A stretch of DNA of 64,000 bases from Chromobacterium paludis (GCF_008275125.1 NZ_CP043473.1:3162001-3226000), one strand, 5' to 3'. Shown: positions 47,146-60,174, counted from the stretch's first letter. Numbers and translations are program-made. Notes: generated by a model not told the origin, from the letters alone.

Positions 47146-49204
47146 TTGCGCCCTCCTGCCGGTAGACCGCCGGCACTTCCTTGGCCGTCGCCCACTTCAC
47201 CGCCAGCGACTTGCGGATCACGTGGATGCCGAACACCAGCATCGCCAGCACCACCGCCATGAACAGGCCGGTCAATGTGGCGTCCACATAATCATTGAAG
47301 ATGATTTGCTGCATCTGCGCCATATTCTTGGCCGGCGCCAGCAGCTCGCCCTTTGCCGCGGCGGCGGAGAACTTGTCGGCGTGGGCCAGGAAGCCGATCT
47401 TGGGGCTGGCGTGGAACAGTTTCTGCCAGCCGGCGGTCAGCGTCACCACCAGCAGCCAGGCGGTCGGCAACGCGGTCACCCACACGTAGCGGGTCTTTTG
47501 CATCTTCACCAGCACCACGGTGGCCAGCGTCAGCGCGATGCCGGCCAGCATCTGGTTGGCGATGCCGAACAGCGGCCACAGGGTGTTGATGCCGCCCAGC
47601 GGATCCACCACGCCCTGATACAGGAAGTAGCCCCAGGCGGCGACGGCCAGGCCGGTGGCGACGAAGTTGGCGGTCCACGATTCGGTGTTGGCCATGGGCT
47701 TGATCGCCAGGCCCAGCAGATCCTGGATCATGAAGCGCAGCACGCGGGTGCCCGCATCCACGGTGGTGAGGATGAACAGCGCCTCGAACAGGATGGCGAA
47801 GTGGTACCAGAAGGCCATCATGGTCTTGCCGCCGATGACGCCGGACAGGATGTGGGCCATGCCCACCGCCAGGGTCGGCGCGCCGCCGGCGCGCGACAGC
47901 ACGGTATGCTCGCCGACGTCTGCCGCCAGCTGGGTCAGCGCGTCCGGCGTGATGACAAAGCCCCAGCCGGAGATCACCTGGGCGGCGTCCGCCGCGGTTT
48001 TGCCGATCAGCGCCACCGGGCTGTTCATGGCGAAATAGACGGCCGGGTCCAGCACGCAGGCGGCGATCAGGGCCATGATGGCGACGAAGCTCTCCACCAG
48101 CATGGCGCCGTAGCCCACCATGCGGGCGTGGGACTCGTTCTCAATCAGCTTGGGCGTAGTGCCGGAGGACACCAGGGCGTGGAAGCCGGACACCGCGCCG
48201 CAGGCGATGGTGATGAACAGGAAGGGGAACAGGTTGCCGGCGAATACCGGGCCCGAGCCGTCGATGAACTTGGTCAACGCGGGCATGTGCAGCGGCGGCG
48301 CCACGATCACGATGCCCACGGCCAGGCCGGCGATGGTGCCCACCTTGAGGAAGGTAGACAGATAATCGCGCGGGGCCAGCAGCAGCCACACCGGCAGCAC
48401 CGAGGCGATGAAACCGTAGGCGATCAGCGCCCAGGCCAGCTCGGTGCCCTTCAGCGTGAACAGCGGCGCCAGCGTGGCGCTCTTGGCCACGTCGCCGCCG
48501 TAGACGATGGCCAGCATCAACAGGATGAAGCCGATCACCGAAATCTCGCCTATCTTGCCCGGGCGGATGAAGCGGCTGTACACGCCCATGAACAGCGCGA
48601 TGGGAATGGTGCAGACAATGGTGAAGGTGCCCCACGGGCTGTCGGTCAAGGCCTTGACCACCACCAGCGCCAGCACCGCCAACAGGATGACCATGATCAT
48701 CATCACGCCGATGGAGGCGATCACGCCGGCCACGTCGCCCATCTCCTGCCGTATCATCTCGCCCAGCGATTTGCCGTCGCGGCGCATGGACAGGAACAGC
48801 ACCAGGAAGTCCTGCACCGCGCCGGCTATCATGACGCCGACCAGGATCCACAAGGTGCCCGGCAGATAGCCCATCTGCGCGGCCAAGACCGGCCCCACCA
48901 GCGGGCCGGCGCCGGCGATGGCGGCGAAATGGTGGCCGAACACCACCCACTTGTTGGTGGGCACGTAATCGAGGCCGTCGTTGAATTTCTCCGCCGGGGT
49001 CAGCCGGCGCGCGTCCAGCTCCAGCACCTTGTCGGCGATGAAGCGGCTGTAGAAGCGGTAGGCGATGGCGTACACCGACAAGGCGGCCACCACCAGCCAC
49101 ACCGCGTTGATCGTCTCCCCGCGGTTCAGCGCCACCATGGCGAAAGCCGTGGCCCCCGCCAGCGCCACCAGCAGCCAGACGACGCACTGCTTGATCTGTT
49201 GCAT
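47138..49204 (-). CDS. cstA: Carbon starvation protein CstA, peptide/pyruvate carrier family
   Basis: The 688-residue inner-membrane protein has about sixteen to eighteen hydrophobic segments and CstA marks: DYVPTNKWVVFGHHFAAIAG, GPVLAAQMGYLPGTLWIL, SGTTPKLIENESHARMVGYG. E. coli homologues import peptides or pyruvate under carbon limitation; which substrate applies here is not decidable. I used the ATG before QQIKQCVVWLL. It is divergent from rstA over about 200 bases, where I see no clear CRP site. Confidence 0.93.
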   Translation of the reverse strand: MQQIKQCVVWLLVALAGATAFAMVALNRGETINAVWLVVAALSVYAIAYRFYSRFIADKVLELDARRLTPAEKFNDGLDYVPTNKWVVFGHHFAAIAGAGPLVGPVLAAQMGYLPGTLWILVGVMIAGAVQDFLVLFLSMRRDGKSLGEMIRQEMGDVAGVIASIGVMMIMVILLAVLALVVVKALTDSPWGTFTIVCTIPIALFMGVYSRFIRPGKIGEISVIGFILLMLAIVYGGDVAKSATLAPLFTLKGTELAWALIAYGFIASVLPVWLLLAPRDYLSTFLKVGTIAGLAVGIVIVAPPLHMPALTKFIDGSGPVFAGNLFPFLFITIACGAVSGFHALVSSGTTPKLIENESHARMVGYGAMLVESFVAIMALIAACVLDPAVYFAMNSPVALIGKTAADAAQVISGWGFVITPDALTQLAADVGEHTVLSRAGGAPTLAVGMAHILSGVIGGKTMMAFWYHFAILFEALFILTTVDAGTRVLRFMIQDLLGLAIKPMANTESWTANFVATGLAVAAWGYFLYQGVVDPLGGINTLWPLFGIANQMLAGIALTLATVVLVKMQKTRYVWVTALPTAWLLVVTLTAGWQKLFHASPKIGFLAHADKFSAAAAKGELLAPAKNMAQMQQIIFNDYVDATLTGLFMAVVLAMLVFGIHVIRKSLAVKWATAKEVPAVYRQEGANG

Positions 49205-49406
49205 ATGGGTATCCCTGTTCTCTGTCTCTCCCAGCTTGCCGCGGCGGCAGCCCATCTGCCAGCCGGTGTCCGGGTATGATTCTGCATTTCCGATTCTGTC
49301 GTCATGCAAAATGAAACTCAAGAAAAATTAGAGCAAAAGCCCAGCCTGCCAAGCCCGGCAACGCGTGTTACTATTTTTGCTGACGATTGCATCCCTCGAA
49401 AACGCG

Positions 49407-50123
49407 ATGGCACAACATATTCTGATCGTGGAAGACGACGCCAGACTGGCGGAACTGATCGCAGCCTACCTGAGCAAGCATGGTTATCAGGTCAGCCTGC
49501 ATGGCCGCGGCGACACCGCGCCGGCGGCCATAGTCGAGACCCGCCCGGACCTGGTGGTGCTGGACGTGATGCTGCCGGGCAAGGAGGGCTTCGATGTCTG
49601 CCGCGACGTGCGCCCGCACTACGGCGGCCGCATCCTGATGATGACGGCGCGCGACGAGGACGTGGACGAGATCCTGGGTCTGGAGCTGGGCGCCGACGAC
49701 TACCTGGCCAAGCCGGTGGAGCCGCGCCGACTGCTGGCGCGCATCCGCGCCCTGCTGCGGCGCAGCGCCGCGCGCGCCGAGGGCGGCAACGCCGGCGTGG
49801 TCGTGGAAAACGACGGCATCTCCTTCGGCCAGTTCCACATCAGCCAGGCCACGCGCGAGGCCGTGCTGGGCGAGGAGCAGATCGAGCTGACCACGGCCGA
49901 ATTCGACCTGCTGTGGCTGCTGGCCACCCACGCCGGCCAAGTGTTGTCGCGCGACGACATCATGAGCGAGCTGCGCGGCATAGGCTTCGACGGCCTGGAC
50001 CGCTCCATCGACGCCCGCATCTCTCGGCTGCGGCGCAAGCTGGGCGACAACCCGGACACCCCGGCCCGCATCAAGACCGTGCGCGGCAAGGGCTATTTGT
50101 TCTCGCGCAGCGACTGGGAATAA
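49407..50123 (+). CDS. rstA: OmpR-family response regulator, RstA-like
   Basis: The 238-residue regulator has a receiver domain with Asp53 (DLVVLDVMLPG) and Lys102 (DDYLAKPVEP), and a winged-helix DNA-binding domain with TTAEFDLLWLLATHAGQVLS and RISRLRRKLGDNPDTPARIK ending in TVRGKGYLF. The closest pattern is RstA. It is followed 3 bases later by the kinase gene and is divergent from cstA. Its regulon here is unknown. Confidence 0.88.
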   Translation: MAQHILIVEDDARLAELIAAYLSKHGYQVSLHGRGDTAPAAIVETRPDLVVLDVMLPGKEGFDVCRDVRPHYGGRILMMTARDEDVDEILGLELGADDYLAKPVEPRRLLARIRALLRRSAARAEGGNAGVVVENDGISFGQFHISQATREAVLGEEQIELTTAEFDLLWLLATHAGQVLSRDDIMSELRGIGFDGLDRSIDARISRLRRKLGDNPDTPARIKTVRGKGYLFSRSDWE

Positions 50124-50126
50124 GCG

Positions 50127-53455
<3,329 letters not shown>

Positions 53456-53559
53456 GCGTCGGCCGGTTACAAACGGGCAACGCACAGCGACGGCGGGATC
53501 GGGTATCCTAGCCTGTTCGTTCTTTTAACCGATTTTCGACCCAAGATTCCGGAAGACCG

Positions 53560-55212
53560 ATGCAAAACACCAAGGCCACCGCCCTGCCGCGGGCGCTGGA
53601 AACGGCGCTGTGGCTGCTGTTCGCGCTGATCTGGTTCGGCAGCCTGGGCTACCGCGGGCTGATCCACGCCGACGAGGGCCGCTACGCCACCATTTCGCTG
53701 TTCATGCTGCACAGCAATGACTGGATCACCCCGCGGCTGAACGGCCTGCTCTATTTCGAAAAACCCATCCTGCAGTACTGGATGGGCGCGCTCAGCTTCG
53801 CCGTCTTCGGCGTGAATGAGTTCGCCGCCCGTTTCTGGCCAGGACTGACCGGCTTTCTCAGCGTGGCTGCGGTGGCGCTGACCGCGCGCCGGCTATGGGG
53901 CGTAGAGGCGGGCCGCTATGCGGCCTTGACCGCCGGCGGCATGGCCTGGATCGTCGCCAACAGCCATTTCCTGTCGCTGGACATGGGCGTCAGCTTCTTT
54001 CTCACCGTCGCCCTGTGCGGCTTCCTGCTGGCGCAGCGCGAAGATGCCAGCCGCGCCGAAACCCGCTGGGCGATGTGGCTGGTATGGGCCGCCATGGCCG
54101 GCGCCACGCTCAGCAAGGGCCTGATCGGCCTGTTGATTCCCGGCGCCACCCTGGTGCTGTACAGCCTGGTCAATTGGCAATGGGCCTTCTGGAAGCGCAT
54201 GCACTGGCTCAGCGGCCTGGCGCTGTTCTTCCTGCTGAGCGCGCCGTGGTTCGTGCTGGTGTCGGAGCGCAACCCGGACTTCGCCCATTTCTTCTTCATC
54301 CGCGAGCACTTCGAACGCTTCCTCACCACCGAGCACAAGCGCACCGGCGCGCCGTGGTATTTCGTGCCGTATCTGATCCTGGGCCTCTTGCCGTGGACCA
54401 CGCTGCTGCCGCGCATTGTCAAGGACGCCTGGGCGGACCGCGCCGCCGGCCTGCGCGTCGGCCGTCTGCTGCTGATCTGGTGCGTGTTCATCTTCGCCTT
54501 CTTCAGCAAGTCCCACTCCAAGCTGCCGTCCTACATCCTGCCGATGTTCCCGGCGCTGGCGCTGATGCTGGCGCACAGCCTAGGCCGCATGGCGCCGGCC
54601 GAACTGAAGAAACACATCCTGCTGCCTGCCCTGCTGTGGCTGGCCCTGCTGGCCGCCTGGCCTTTCGCCGGCCGTTTCGCCAATGCCGACTCGCCGCTGG
54701 ACGTGATCCTGCCCTTCGCCCGCTTCATCGCGGCCGCCGCGGCAGTGTTCCTGCTGGGCGCGGCCTTCGCCTGGCGCGCGCTGGGACGGCAGCAACTATT
54801 GGCCGCCGTGGCCGCCCTCTCCTTCGCCAGCCTGGCCGCCGTCACCCTGGCCGCCTGCGGCCATGACAGCTATGGCCGGCTCAAGGGCAGCAAGGAAATC
54901 GTCGCCCAGATCCGCCCCTACCTGACGCCGGACAGCGAACTCTACTCCGTGCGCTATTACGATCAGACCTTCCCGTACTACGCGGGCCGGCCGGTGACGC
55001 TGGTGGACTTCGTCGACGAGTTCGAATTCGGCGAGGGCCAGGAGCCGCAACGCTGGCTGCCGCATATCGAGCAGTTCGAGGCGCGCTGGCGCGCCGCGCC
55101 CAAGGCGGTGGCCATGCTGGGCGACGACACCTACCGCGTTTTGCAGAAACAGGGCCTGCCGATGAAGGTGGTCTACCAGGACCCGCGGCGCATGGTGGTG
55201 GTGAAGCCTTAG
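53560..55212 (+). CDS. arnT: Lipid A 4-amino-4-deoxy-L-arabinosyltransferase ArnT
   Basis: The 550-residue GT-C glycosyltransferase transfers L-Ara4N from undecaprenyl phosphate to lipid A on the periplasmic face, giving polymyxin resistance. It shows the first-loop catalytic region HADEGRYATISLFMLHSNDWITPRLNG (parts: HADEGRYATI, WITPRLNG), YFEKPILQYWMGALSF, and about twelve membrane segments with a C-terminal periplasmic domain. It leads the arn cluster, unlike enteric operons where arnT comes late. Confidence 0.92.
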   Translation: MQNTKATALPRALETALWLLFALIWFGSLGYRGLIHADEGRYATISLFMLHSNDWITPRLNGLLYFEKPILQYWMGALSFAVFGVNEFAARFWPGLTGFLSVAAVALTARRLWGVEAGRYAALTAGGMAWIVANSHFLSLDMGVSFFLTVALCGFLLAQREDASRAETRWAMWLVWAAMAGATLSKGLIGLLIPGATLVLYSLVNWQWAFWKRMHWLSGLALFFLLSAPWFVLVSERNPDFAHFFFIREHFERFLTTEHKRTGAPWYFVPYLILGLLPWTTLLPRIVKDAWADRAAGLRVGRLLLIWCVFIFAFFSKSHSKLPSYILPMFPALALMLAHSLGRMAPAELKKHILLPALLWLALLAAWPFAGRFANADSPLDVILPFARFIAAAAAVFLLGAAFAWRALGRQQLLAAVAALSFASLAAVTLAACGHDSYGRLKGSKEIVAQIRPYLTPDSELYSVRYYDQTFPYYAGRPVTLVDFVDEFEFGEGQEPQRWLPHIEQFEARWRAAPKAVAMLGDDTYRVLQKQGLPMKVVYQDPRRMVVVKP

Positions 55213-55233
55213 CCCGCTCAATAAGACTTTCGC

Positions 55234-55306
55234 CATGCAACCCACGAACTCAACGCAGCGGCTAAAGAGCTGGCTTCGTGTGGTTTCGTGGATTTCATGG
55301 CTGACC
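55234..55306. repeat. TTCGTGG-type imperfect palindrome between arnT and arnE
   Basis: GCCATGCAACCCACGAA faces TTCGTGGATTTCATGGC with a few mismatches. The related TTCGTGTGGTTTCGTGG ties it to the emrB-LysR repeat. Confidence 0.6.
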
Positions 55307-55317
55307 AAGATAGCGAT

Positions 55318-55689
55318 ATGAAACTGATTGAATTTGGATTGATATTGTTCGGCGTGCTGCTGAACGCCGCCGCCCAGCTGTGCCTGAAGGCCGGCGTGCG
55401 CCAGATCGGCCACTTCGACTTCTCTTTGGCCAACGCCTGGCCGATAGGTTGGTCACTGGCCACCAATCTGCCCATCATCGGCGGCCTGTCCTGCTACGCC
55501 GTCAGCGTGGTGGTATGGATCATGGCGCTGTCGCGCGTCGAGGTCAGCGTGGCCTACCCCATGCTGTCCATCGGTTACGTCGTCAACGCGCTGCTGGCCT
55601 ACTGGATGTTCGGCGAGGCTCTCACCGCGCAGAAGCTGATCGGCATCGCCGTCATCATCGTCGGCGTGGTGCTGGTCGCGCGCAGCTGA
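55318..55689 (+). CDS. arnE: SMR-type flippase subunit, ArnE-like
   Basis: The 123-residue protein has four membrane helices of the small multidrug resistance superfamily (FGLILFGVLLNAAAQLCLKAG, SRVEVSVAYPMLSIGYVVNA, LIGIAVIIVGVVLVARS). In arn operons ArnE with ArnF flips undecaprenyl-phosphate-L-Ara4N across the inner membrane. Only one such gene is present here, so a homodimer is possible. In-frame ATGs lie 7 and 10 codons upstream inside repeat sequence; I chose the one before KLIEFG. Confidence 0.82.
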   Translation: MKLIEFGLILFGVLLNAAAQLCLKAGVRQIGHFDFSLANAWPIGWSLATNLPIIGGLSCYAVSVVVWIMALSRVEVSVAYPMLSIGYVVNALLAYWMFGEALTAQKLIGIAVIIVGVVLVARS

Positions 55690-55690
55690 A

Positions 55691-55849
55691 ATTTTTGCCG
55701 CGAAACCACGAGAGGACGCGAAAAGCCCCGTCGGGAAGCCTTAAGGCTTCGCCCTTACTCAAAGGACTAGACGCGCCGCGGCACGAAACCGCTGGCCGTG
55801 CCGCCATGGAGTTTGGTGTCATTTCGCGGTTTTCGTGGCCATACAAAAA
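55691..55849. repeat. Nested palindromic repeat between arnE and arnB
   Basis: Outer arms TTTTTGCCGCGAAACCACGA and TTTCGCGGTTTTCGTGGCC face each other. Inside are a 16-bp palindrome GAAGCCTTAAGGCTTC (55735-55750) and a stem of GCGGCACG with CGTGCCGC. No gene is seen in this 178-base gap. Confidence 0.7.
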
Positions 55850-55867
55850 GGTTTTGAAAAGACGCTT

Positions 55868-56992
55868 ATGGATTTTCTGCCGTTTACCCGTCCGTCCATA
55901 GACGAGGACACCATCGCCGCCGTCGGCGAGGTATTGCGCTCCGGCTGGATCACCACCGGCCCGCGCTGCCAACAGCTGGAAGCGGAGCTGTCCGCCTTCT
56001 GCGGCGGCCGCCCGGTGCGCCTGGTGGCGTCCGCCACCGCCGCGCTGGAAATGGCGCTGCAGATCGCCGGCGTCGGCCCCGGCGATGAAGTCATCACCTG
56101 CCCGCTGAGCTGGATCGCCACCGCCAACGTGATACTGAAAGTGGGCGCCGCGCCGGTTTTCGTCGACGCCGATCCGGCCACGCGCAATATCGACTTGTCC
56201 AAGCTGGAAGCGGCGATCACACCGCGCACCCGCGCCATCATCCCGGTGGACCTAGCCGGTCTGCCGGTGGACCGCGACCGCCTCTACGACATCGCCCGCC
56301 GCCACAAGCTACGCGTGGTGGAAGACGCGGCGCAGTCCATGGGCGCCAACTGGAATGGCCAGCGCATCGGCAGTTTCGGCGATCTGGTGTCGTTCAGCTT
56401 CCACGCCAATAAGAACATGACCAGCGGCGAAGGCGGCTGCCTGGTGCTGAACAACGCGGAAGAAGCCCGCCTGTTCGAGAAGCTGCGGCTGCAGGGCGTT
56501 ACCCGCTTCGCCGACGGCACCATGGATGTGGACGTGCTGGGCGGCAAGGCCAACCTCACCGACATCGCCGCCGCCATCGGCCTGGGCCAATTGAAAAAGC
56601 TGGACGGCTTCAACGCGCGCCGCCGTGAACTGGCCCAGTTGTATTTCCAGCACTTCAACCGCGAGCTGGGCTGCGCGCTGCCGCCGGCAGACTTTGCGCA
56701 GAGCAACTGGCACATGTTCCAGCCGCTGCTGCCGCTGGAGCGGATGCGCATCAGCCGCGGCGAGTTCATCGCCCGCATGAAGGCCGAGCACATCGGCGTC
56801 GGCGTCCACTACCCGGCCATGCACCTGTTCACGCTGTTCCGTGAAAAAGGCTATAGCGAAGGCCACTTCCCGGTAGCCGAAGACATCGGCGCGCGCACCG
56901 TCACGCTGCCGCTGTTCCCGACGATGAAAGACCAAGACGTGCTGCGCGTCTGCCAAACCTTCAGCGCCGTGCTGCGCGCCGTTTTACACTGA
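55868..56992 (+). CDS. arnB: UDP-4-amino-4-deoxy-L-arabinose--oxoglutarate aminotransferase
   Basis: ArnB transaminates UDP-4-keto-pentose to UDP-L-Ara4N with pyridoxal phosphate. The 374-residue protein has the DegT/DnrJ fold with GSW-type ITTGPRCQQLE, VASATAALEMALQIAG, VEDAAQSMGANWNG and the PLP lysine Lys182 in SFHANKNMTSGEGG. The start MDFLPFTRPSIDEDTI is family-like; no good Shine-Dalgarno precedes it because repeat sequence abuts the gene. Confidence 0.95.
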   Translation: MDFLPFTRPSIDEDTIAAVGEVLRSGWITTGPRCQQLEAELSAFCGGRPVRLVASATAALEMALQIAGVGPGDEVITCPLSWIATANVILKVGAAPVFVDADPATRNIDLSKLEAAITPRTRAIIPVDLAGLPVDRDRLYDIARRHKLRVVEDAAQSMGANWNGQRIGSFGDLVSFSFHANKNMTSGEGGCLVLNNAEEARLFEKLRLQGVTRFADGTMDVDVLGGKANLTDIAAAIGLGQLKKLDGFNARRRELAQLYFQHFNRELGCALPPADFAQSNWHMFQPLLPLERMRISRGEFIARMKAEHIGVGVHYPAMHLFTLFREKGYSEGHFPVAEDIGARTVTLPLFPTMKDQDVLRVCQTFSAVLRAVLH

Positions 56993-56997
56993 GACAC

Positions 56998-57948
56998 ATG
57001 AATACCGCCATCCACCTTTCCGTCGTCATCCCGGTCTACAACGAGCAGGACGTGCTGCAGGCCTTGTTCGACCGCCTGTACCCGGCGCTGGACGCGCTGA
57101 ACGTCCGCTATGAGATCGTGTTCGTCAACGACGGCAGCCGCGACAAGAGCGCCGCCATGCTGGCGGACCAGTTCGCCCTGCGGCCGGACGTCACGCGCGT
57201 GGTGCTGTTCAACGGCAACTTCGGCCAGCACCGCGCCATCCTGGCCGGTTTCGAGCACAGCCGCGGCGAGCGCGTGGTGACGCTGGACGCCGACCTGCAG
57301 AATCCGCCGGAAGACATCGCCGTGCTGCTGGCCGAGATGGACAAGGGCCACGACTACGTCGGCTCCATTCGCCGCCAGCGCAACGACAGCCTGTGGCGCC
57401 ATGTGGCCAGCCGGGCGATGAACCGCCTGCGCGAGAAGCTGACCCGCATCAAGATGACCGACCAGGGCTGCATGATGCGCGCCTACAGCCGCCGCATCAT
57501 CGACACCATCAATCAATGCAACGAGCTGCACACCTTCATCCCGGCGCTGGCCTACCAGTTCGCGCAGAACCCGACCGAAGTGATCGTCGGCCATGAAGAG
57601 CGTTTCGCCGGCGAATCCAAGTACTCGCTGTACAGCCTGATCCGGCTGAACTTCGACCTGATGACCGGCTTCTCGCTGGTGCCGCTGCAGTGGTTCTCGC
57701 TGATGGGCATGGCGGTGTCCGCCGGTTCCGGCCTGCTGGTGGTCTATATGGCGCTGCGCCGGCTGATCCTGGGGCCGGAGGAAGGCGGCCTGTTCACGCT
57801 GTTCGCCATCGCGTTCTTCATGATCGGCATCGCGCTGTTCGGCATCGGCCTGTTGGGCGAATACATCGGCCGCATCTATCAAGAAGTCCGCGCCCGCCCG
57901 CGCTATGTGATCCAGGCGGTGCTGGAACAAAAAGAGGAGCAGGCATGA
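56998..57948 (+). CDS. arnC: Undecaprenyl-phosphate 4-deoxy-4-formamido-L-arabinose transferase
   Basis: ArnC moves the formylated aminosugar from UDP to undecaprenyl phosphate at the inner membrane. The 316-residue family 2 glycosyltransferase has LSVVIPVYNEQDVLQALFDR, FVNDGSRDKSAAML, TLDADLQNPPEDIA and two C-terminal membrane helices. It follows arnB by 5 bases and its stop overlaps the next start as ATGA. Confidence 0.95.
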   Translation: MNTAIHLSVVIPVYNEQDVLQALFDRLYPALDALNVRYEIVFVNDGSRDKSAAMLADQFALRPDVTRVVLFNGNFGQHRAILAGFEHSRGERVVTLDADLQNPPEDIAVLLAEMDKGHDYVGSIRRQRNDSLWRHVASRAMNRLREKLTRIKMTDQGCMMRAYSRRIIDTINQCNELHTFIPALAYQFAQNPTEVIVGHEERFAGESKYSLYSLIRLNFDLMTGFSLVPLQWFSLMGMAVSAGSGLLVVYMALRRLILGPEEGGLFTLFAIAFFMIGIALFGIGLLGEYIGRIYQEVRARPRYVIQAVLEQKEEQA

Positions 57949-58862
57949 GCCGCGCCGTCGTTTTCGCCTACCACAACGTCGGCGTGCGCTGCCTGAAGGC
58001 TTTGATCGGCCGCGGGGTGGACGTGGCGCTGGTGGTGACCCACCAGGACAACCCCAACGAGAACATCTGGTTCGCCAGCGTGGCCCAAGTGGCGCGCGAG
58101 CACGGCATCGCCTGCATCACGCCGGACGACCCGAACGCGCCGGAAGTGGTGGAGCGGGTCCAAGCCTGCCAGGCGGATTTCCTGTTCTCGTTTTACTACC
58201 GCCACATGCTGAAGGCGCCGCTGCTGGAAGCGGTCAAACGCGGCGCTTACAATATGCACGGCTCGCTGCTGCCCAAGTACCGCGGCCGGGTGCCGATCAA
58301 CTGGGCCATCATCCATGGCGAGGCAGAAACCGGCGCCACGCTGCACCAGATGAACGTCAAGCCGGACAACGGCCCCATCGTCGACCAGATGGCGGTGCCC
58401 ATCCTGCCGGACGACAGCGCCGACGAAGTGTTCGCCAAAGTCACCGTCGCCGCGGAAATGGTGCTGTGGCGCAGCCTGCCCGGCCTGCTGGACGGCAGCG
58501 CGCCGCATCTTCAGCAAGACCTGAGCCTGGGCGCTTATTTTGGCGGCCGCAAGCCGGAAGACGGCCGCATCGACGGACACGCCACTGCGGCGCAACTGCA
58601 CAACTTCACGCGCGCGCTGACGCGGCCCTTCCCCGGCGCCTTTGCCGATACATCGGCCGGCCGCCTGCTATTGTGGAAAACGCTGCGCGCCGGCACGACG
58701 GAAGCTAGCGAGCGCGCCGAGTTATACAACGCCGAAGGCCGGCTGTGGCTGCGTTGCGCCGACGGCGGCCGCCTGGCGGTGCTGGAGGCGGAACTGGACG
58801 GCCAGCCGCTGACCGCCGACAACTTCGCGGCCCGCGTCGAAGCCGACGCGTTGGCCTTGTAA
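57945..58862 (+). CDS. arnA: UDP-L-Ara4N formyltransferase (separate ArnA N-terminal half)
   Basis: The 305-residue protein equals the formyltransferase half of E. coli ArnA. The catalytic triad is Asn103 and His105 in NMHGSLLPKYRGR and Asp141 in KPDNGPIVDQ, one position later than in E. coli. It should formylate UDP-L-Ara4N with 10-formyl-tetrahydrofolate. A stop at its end and a 42-base gap separate it from the decarboxylase gene, so the bifunctional protein is split here. Confidence 0.92.
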   Translation: MSRAVVFAYHNVGVRCLKALIGRGVDVALVVTHQDNPNENIWFASVAQVAREHGIACITPDDPNAPEVVERVQACQADFLFSFYYRHMLKAPLLEAVKRGAYNMHGSLLPKYRGRVPINWAIIHGEAETGATLHQMNVKPDNGPIVDQMAVPILPDDSADEVFAKVTVAAEMVLWRSLPGLLDGSAPHLQQDLSLGAYFGGRKPEDGRIDGHATAAQLHNFTRALTRPFPGAFADTSAGRLLLWKTLRAGTTEASERAELYNAEGRLWLRCADGGRLAVLEAELDGQPLTADNFAARVEADALAL

Positions 58863-58904
58863 AAGAATTCGATTATTCCGCCTGCGGGCGAGTGAGGACA
58901 TCCA

Positions 58905-59948
58905 ATGAAAAAAGTACTGATCCTGGGCGTGAACGGCTTCATCGGCCACCACCTGACCAAGCGCATCATCGAGACCACCGATTGGGAGGTCTACGGCATG
59001 GACATGCAGGACGATCGCGTGGCCGAATGGAAAGACCACCCCCGCTTCCACTTCTTCGAAGGCGACATCACCATCAACAAGGAGTGGATCGAGTACCACG
59101 TCAAGAAGTGCGATGTGATCCTGCCGCTGGTGGCCATCGCCACCCCGTCCACCTATGTGAACAACCCGCTGCGCGTGTTCGAGCTGGACTTCGAAGCCAA
59201 TCTGCCCATCGTGCGCCAGTGCGTGAAGTACAAGAAGCACCTGGTGTTCCCGTCCACCTCGGAAGTCTACGGCATGTGCCATGACGAAGAGTTCGACCCG
59301 GAAAACTCCGAGCTGATCTGCGGCCCGATCAACAAGCCGCGCTGGATCTACTCTTGCTCCAAGCAGCTGATGGACCGCGTGATCCACGCCTACGGCATGC
59401 AAGAAGGCCTGAACTACACCCTGTTCCGCCCGTTCAACTGGATCGGCGGCGGCCTGGACAACATCAACACGCCGAAGGAAGGCTCCAGCCGCGTGATCAC
59501 CCAGTTCCTGGGCCACATCGTGCGCGGCGAGACCATCAAGCTGGTGGACGGCGGCCATCAGAAGCGCGCCTTCACCTATGTGGACGACGGCATCGCCGCG
59601 CTGATGAAGATCATCGAAAACCAGGACGGCAAAGCCACCGGCCAGATCTACAACATCGGCAACCCGAGCAATAACTACTCCATCCGCGAACTGTCGCAGA
59701 TGATGATCGATCTGGCTCGCGTCTACCCGGAATACCAGCTCAACGCCGACAAGGTGCAAGTAGTGGAAACCACCTCCGGCCAGTATTACGGCAAGGGCTA
59801 CCAGGACGTGCAAAACCGCGTGCCCAAGATCGACAACACCATGGCCGACCTGGACTGGAAGCCGAGCGTGACCATGGCCGACGCGCTCAAGGGCATTTAC
59901 GACTACTACCGCGACCAAGTCGCCGCCAGCCGCGACCTGTCCGAGTAA
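58905..59948 (+). CDS. arnA: UDP-glucuronate decarboxylase (separate ArnA C-terminal half)
   Basis: The 347-residue short-chain dehydrogenase oxidises and decarboxylates UDP-glucuronate to UDP-4-keto-pentose with NAD. The NAD site is LILGVNGFIGHHL, and Ser119, Glu120, Tyr149, Lys153 and Arg305 all correspond to catalytic residues of the E. coli ArnA C-terminal half at a constant offset of 314. It has its own GAGTGAGGA ribosome binding site. No ugd gene for making UDP-glucuronate is in the window. Confidence 0.93.
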   Translation: MKKVLILGVNGFIGHHLTKRIIETTDWEVYGMDMQDDRVAEWKDHPRFHFFEGDITINKEWIEYHVKKCDVILPLVAIATPSTYVNNPLRVFELDFEANLPIVRQCVKYKKHLVFPSTSEVYGMCHDEEFDPENSELICGPINKPRWIYSCSKQLMDRVIHAYGMQEGLNYTLFRPFNWIGGGLDNINTPKEGSSRVITQFLGHIVRGETIKLVDGGHQKRAFTYVDDGIAALMKIIENQDGKATGQIYNIGNPSNNYSIRELSQMMIDLARVYPEYQLNADKVQVVETTSGQYYGKGYQDVQNRVPKIDNTMADLDWKPSVTMADALKGIYDYYRDQVAASRDLSE

Positions 59949-59960
59949 TCCCCAACTGCC

Positions 59961-59995
59961 GTAGGGCGGAAGCCCGGCGCTGCCGGGTGTTCCGC
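59961..59995 (+). repeat. GTAG-type REP palindrome
   Basis: The element starts GTAGGGCGGAA and folds through a CCCGGC/GCCGGG core and TTCCGC, just after the decarboxylase stop. It pairs with the opposite-facing element before grpB. Confidence 0.75.
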
Positions 59996-60062
59996 TGCGC
60001 GCCGACCACGTGTCGCATGGCTTGGTCGCAAGGCCAACCCGCGCTACGGAGCTGCCCCATAG

Positions 60063-60102
60063 CCCCTCTCCCCTCGTGGGAGAGGGGTTGGGGAGAGGGG
60101 CG
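60063..60102. repeat. CCCCTCTCCC palindromic repeat
   Basis: CCCCTCTCCC and GGGAGAGGGG form a 10-bp stem with a 5-base loop, followed by another TTGGGGAGAGGGG unit. Sequences of this kind recur between genes in many proteobacteria. Confidence 0.6.
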
Positions 60103-60133
60103 GTCCCGCCTAAGTAAACAAGCTTCCTCTGAT

Positions 60134-60165
60134 GGCGGAACGCCCCTTTGGGGCTTCCACCCTAC
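60134..60165 (-). repeat. GTAG-type REP palindrome upstream of grpB
   Basis: On the minus strand it begins GTAGGGTGGAAGCCCC and ends GGGGCGTTCCGCC. Its GTAG end lies 9 bases before the start codon of the GrpB-like gene. Confidence 0.7.
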
Positions 60166-60174
60166 CGGCAAGCC

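Noticed and set aside
47114..49279. 721-codon open frame opposite cstA
   Set aside because: Low-complexity His/Gln/Gly-rich shadow of cstA.
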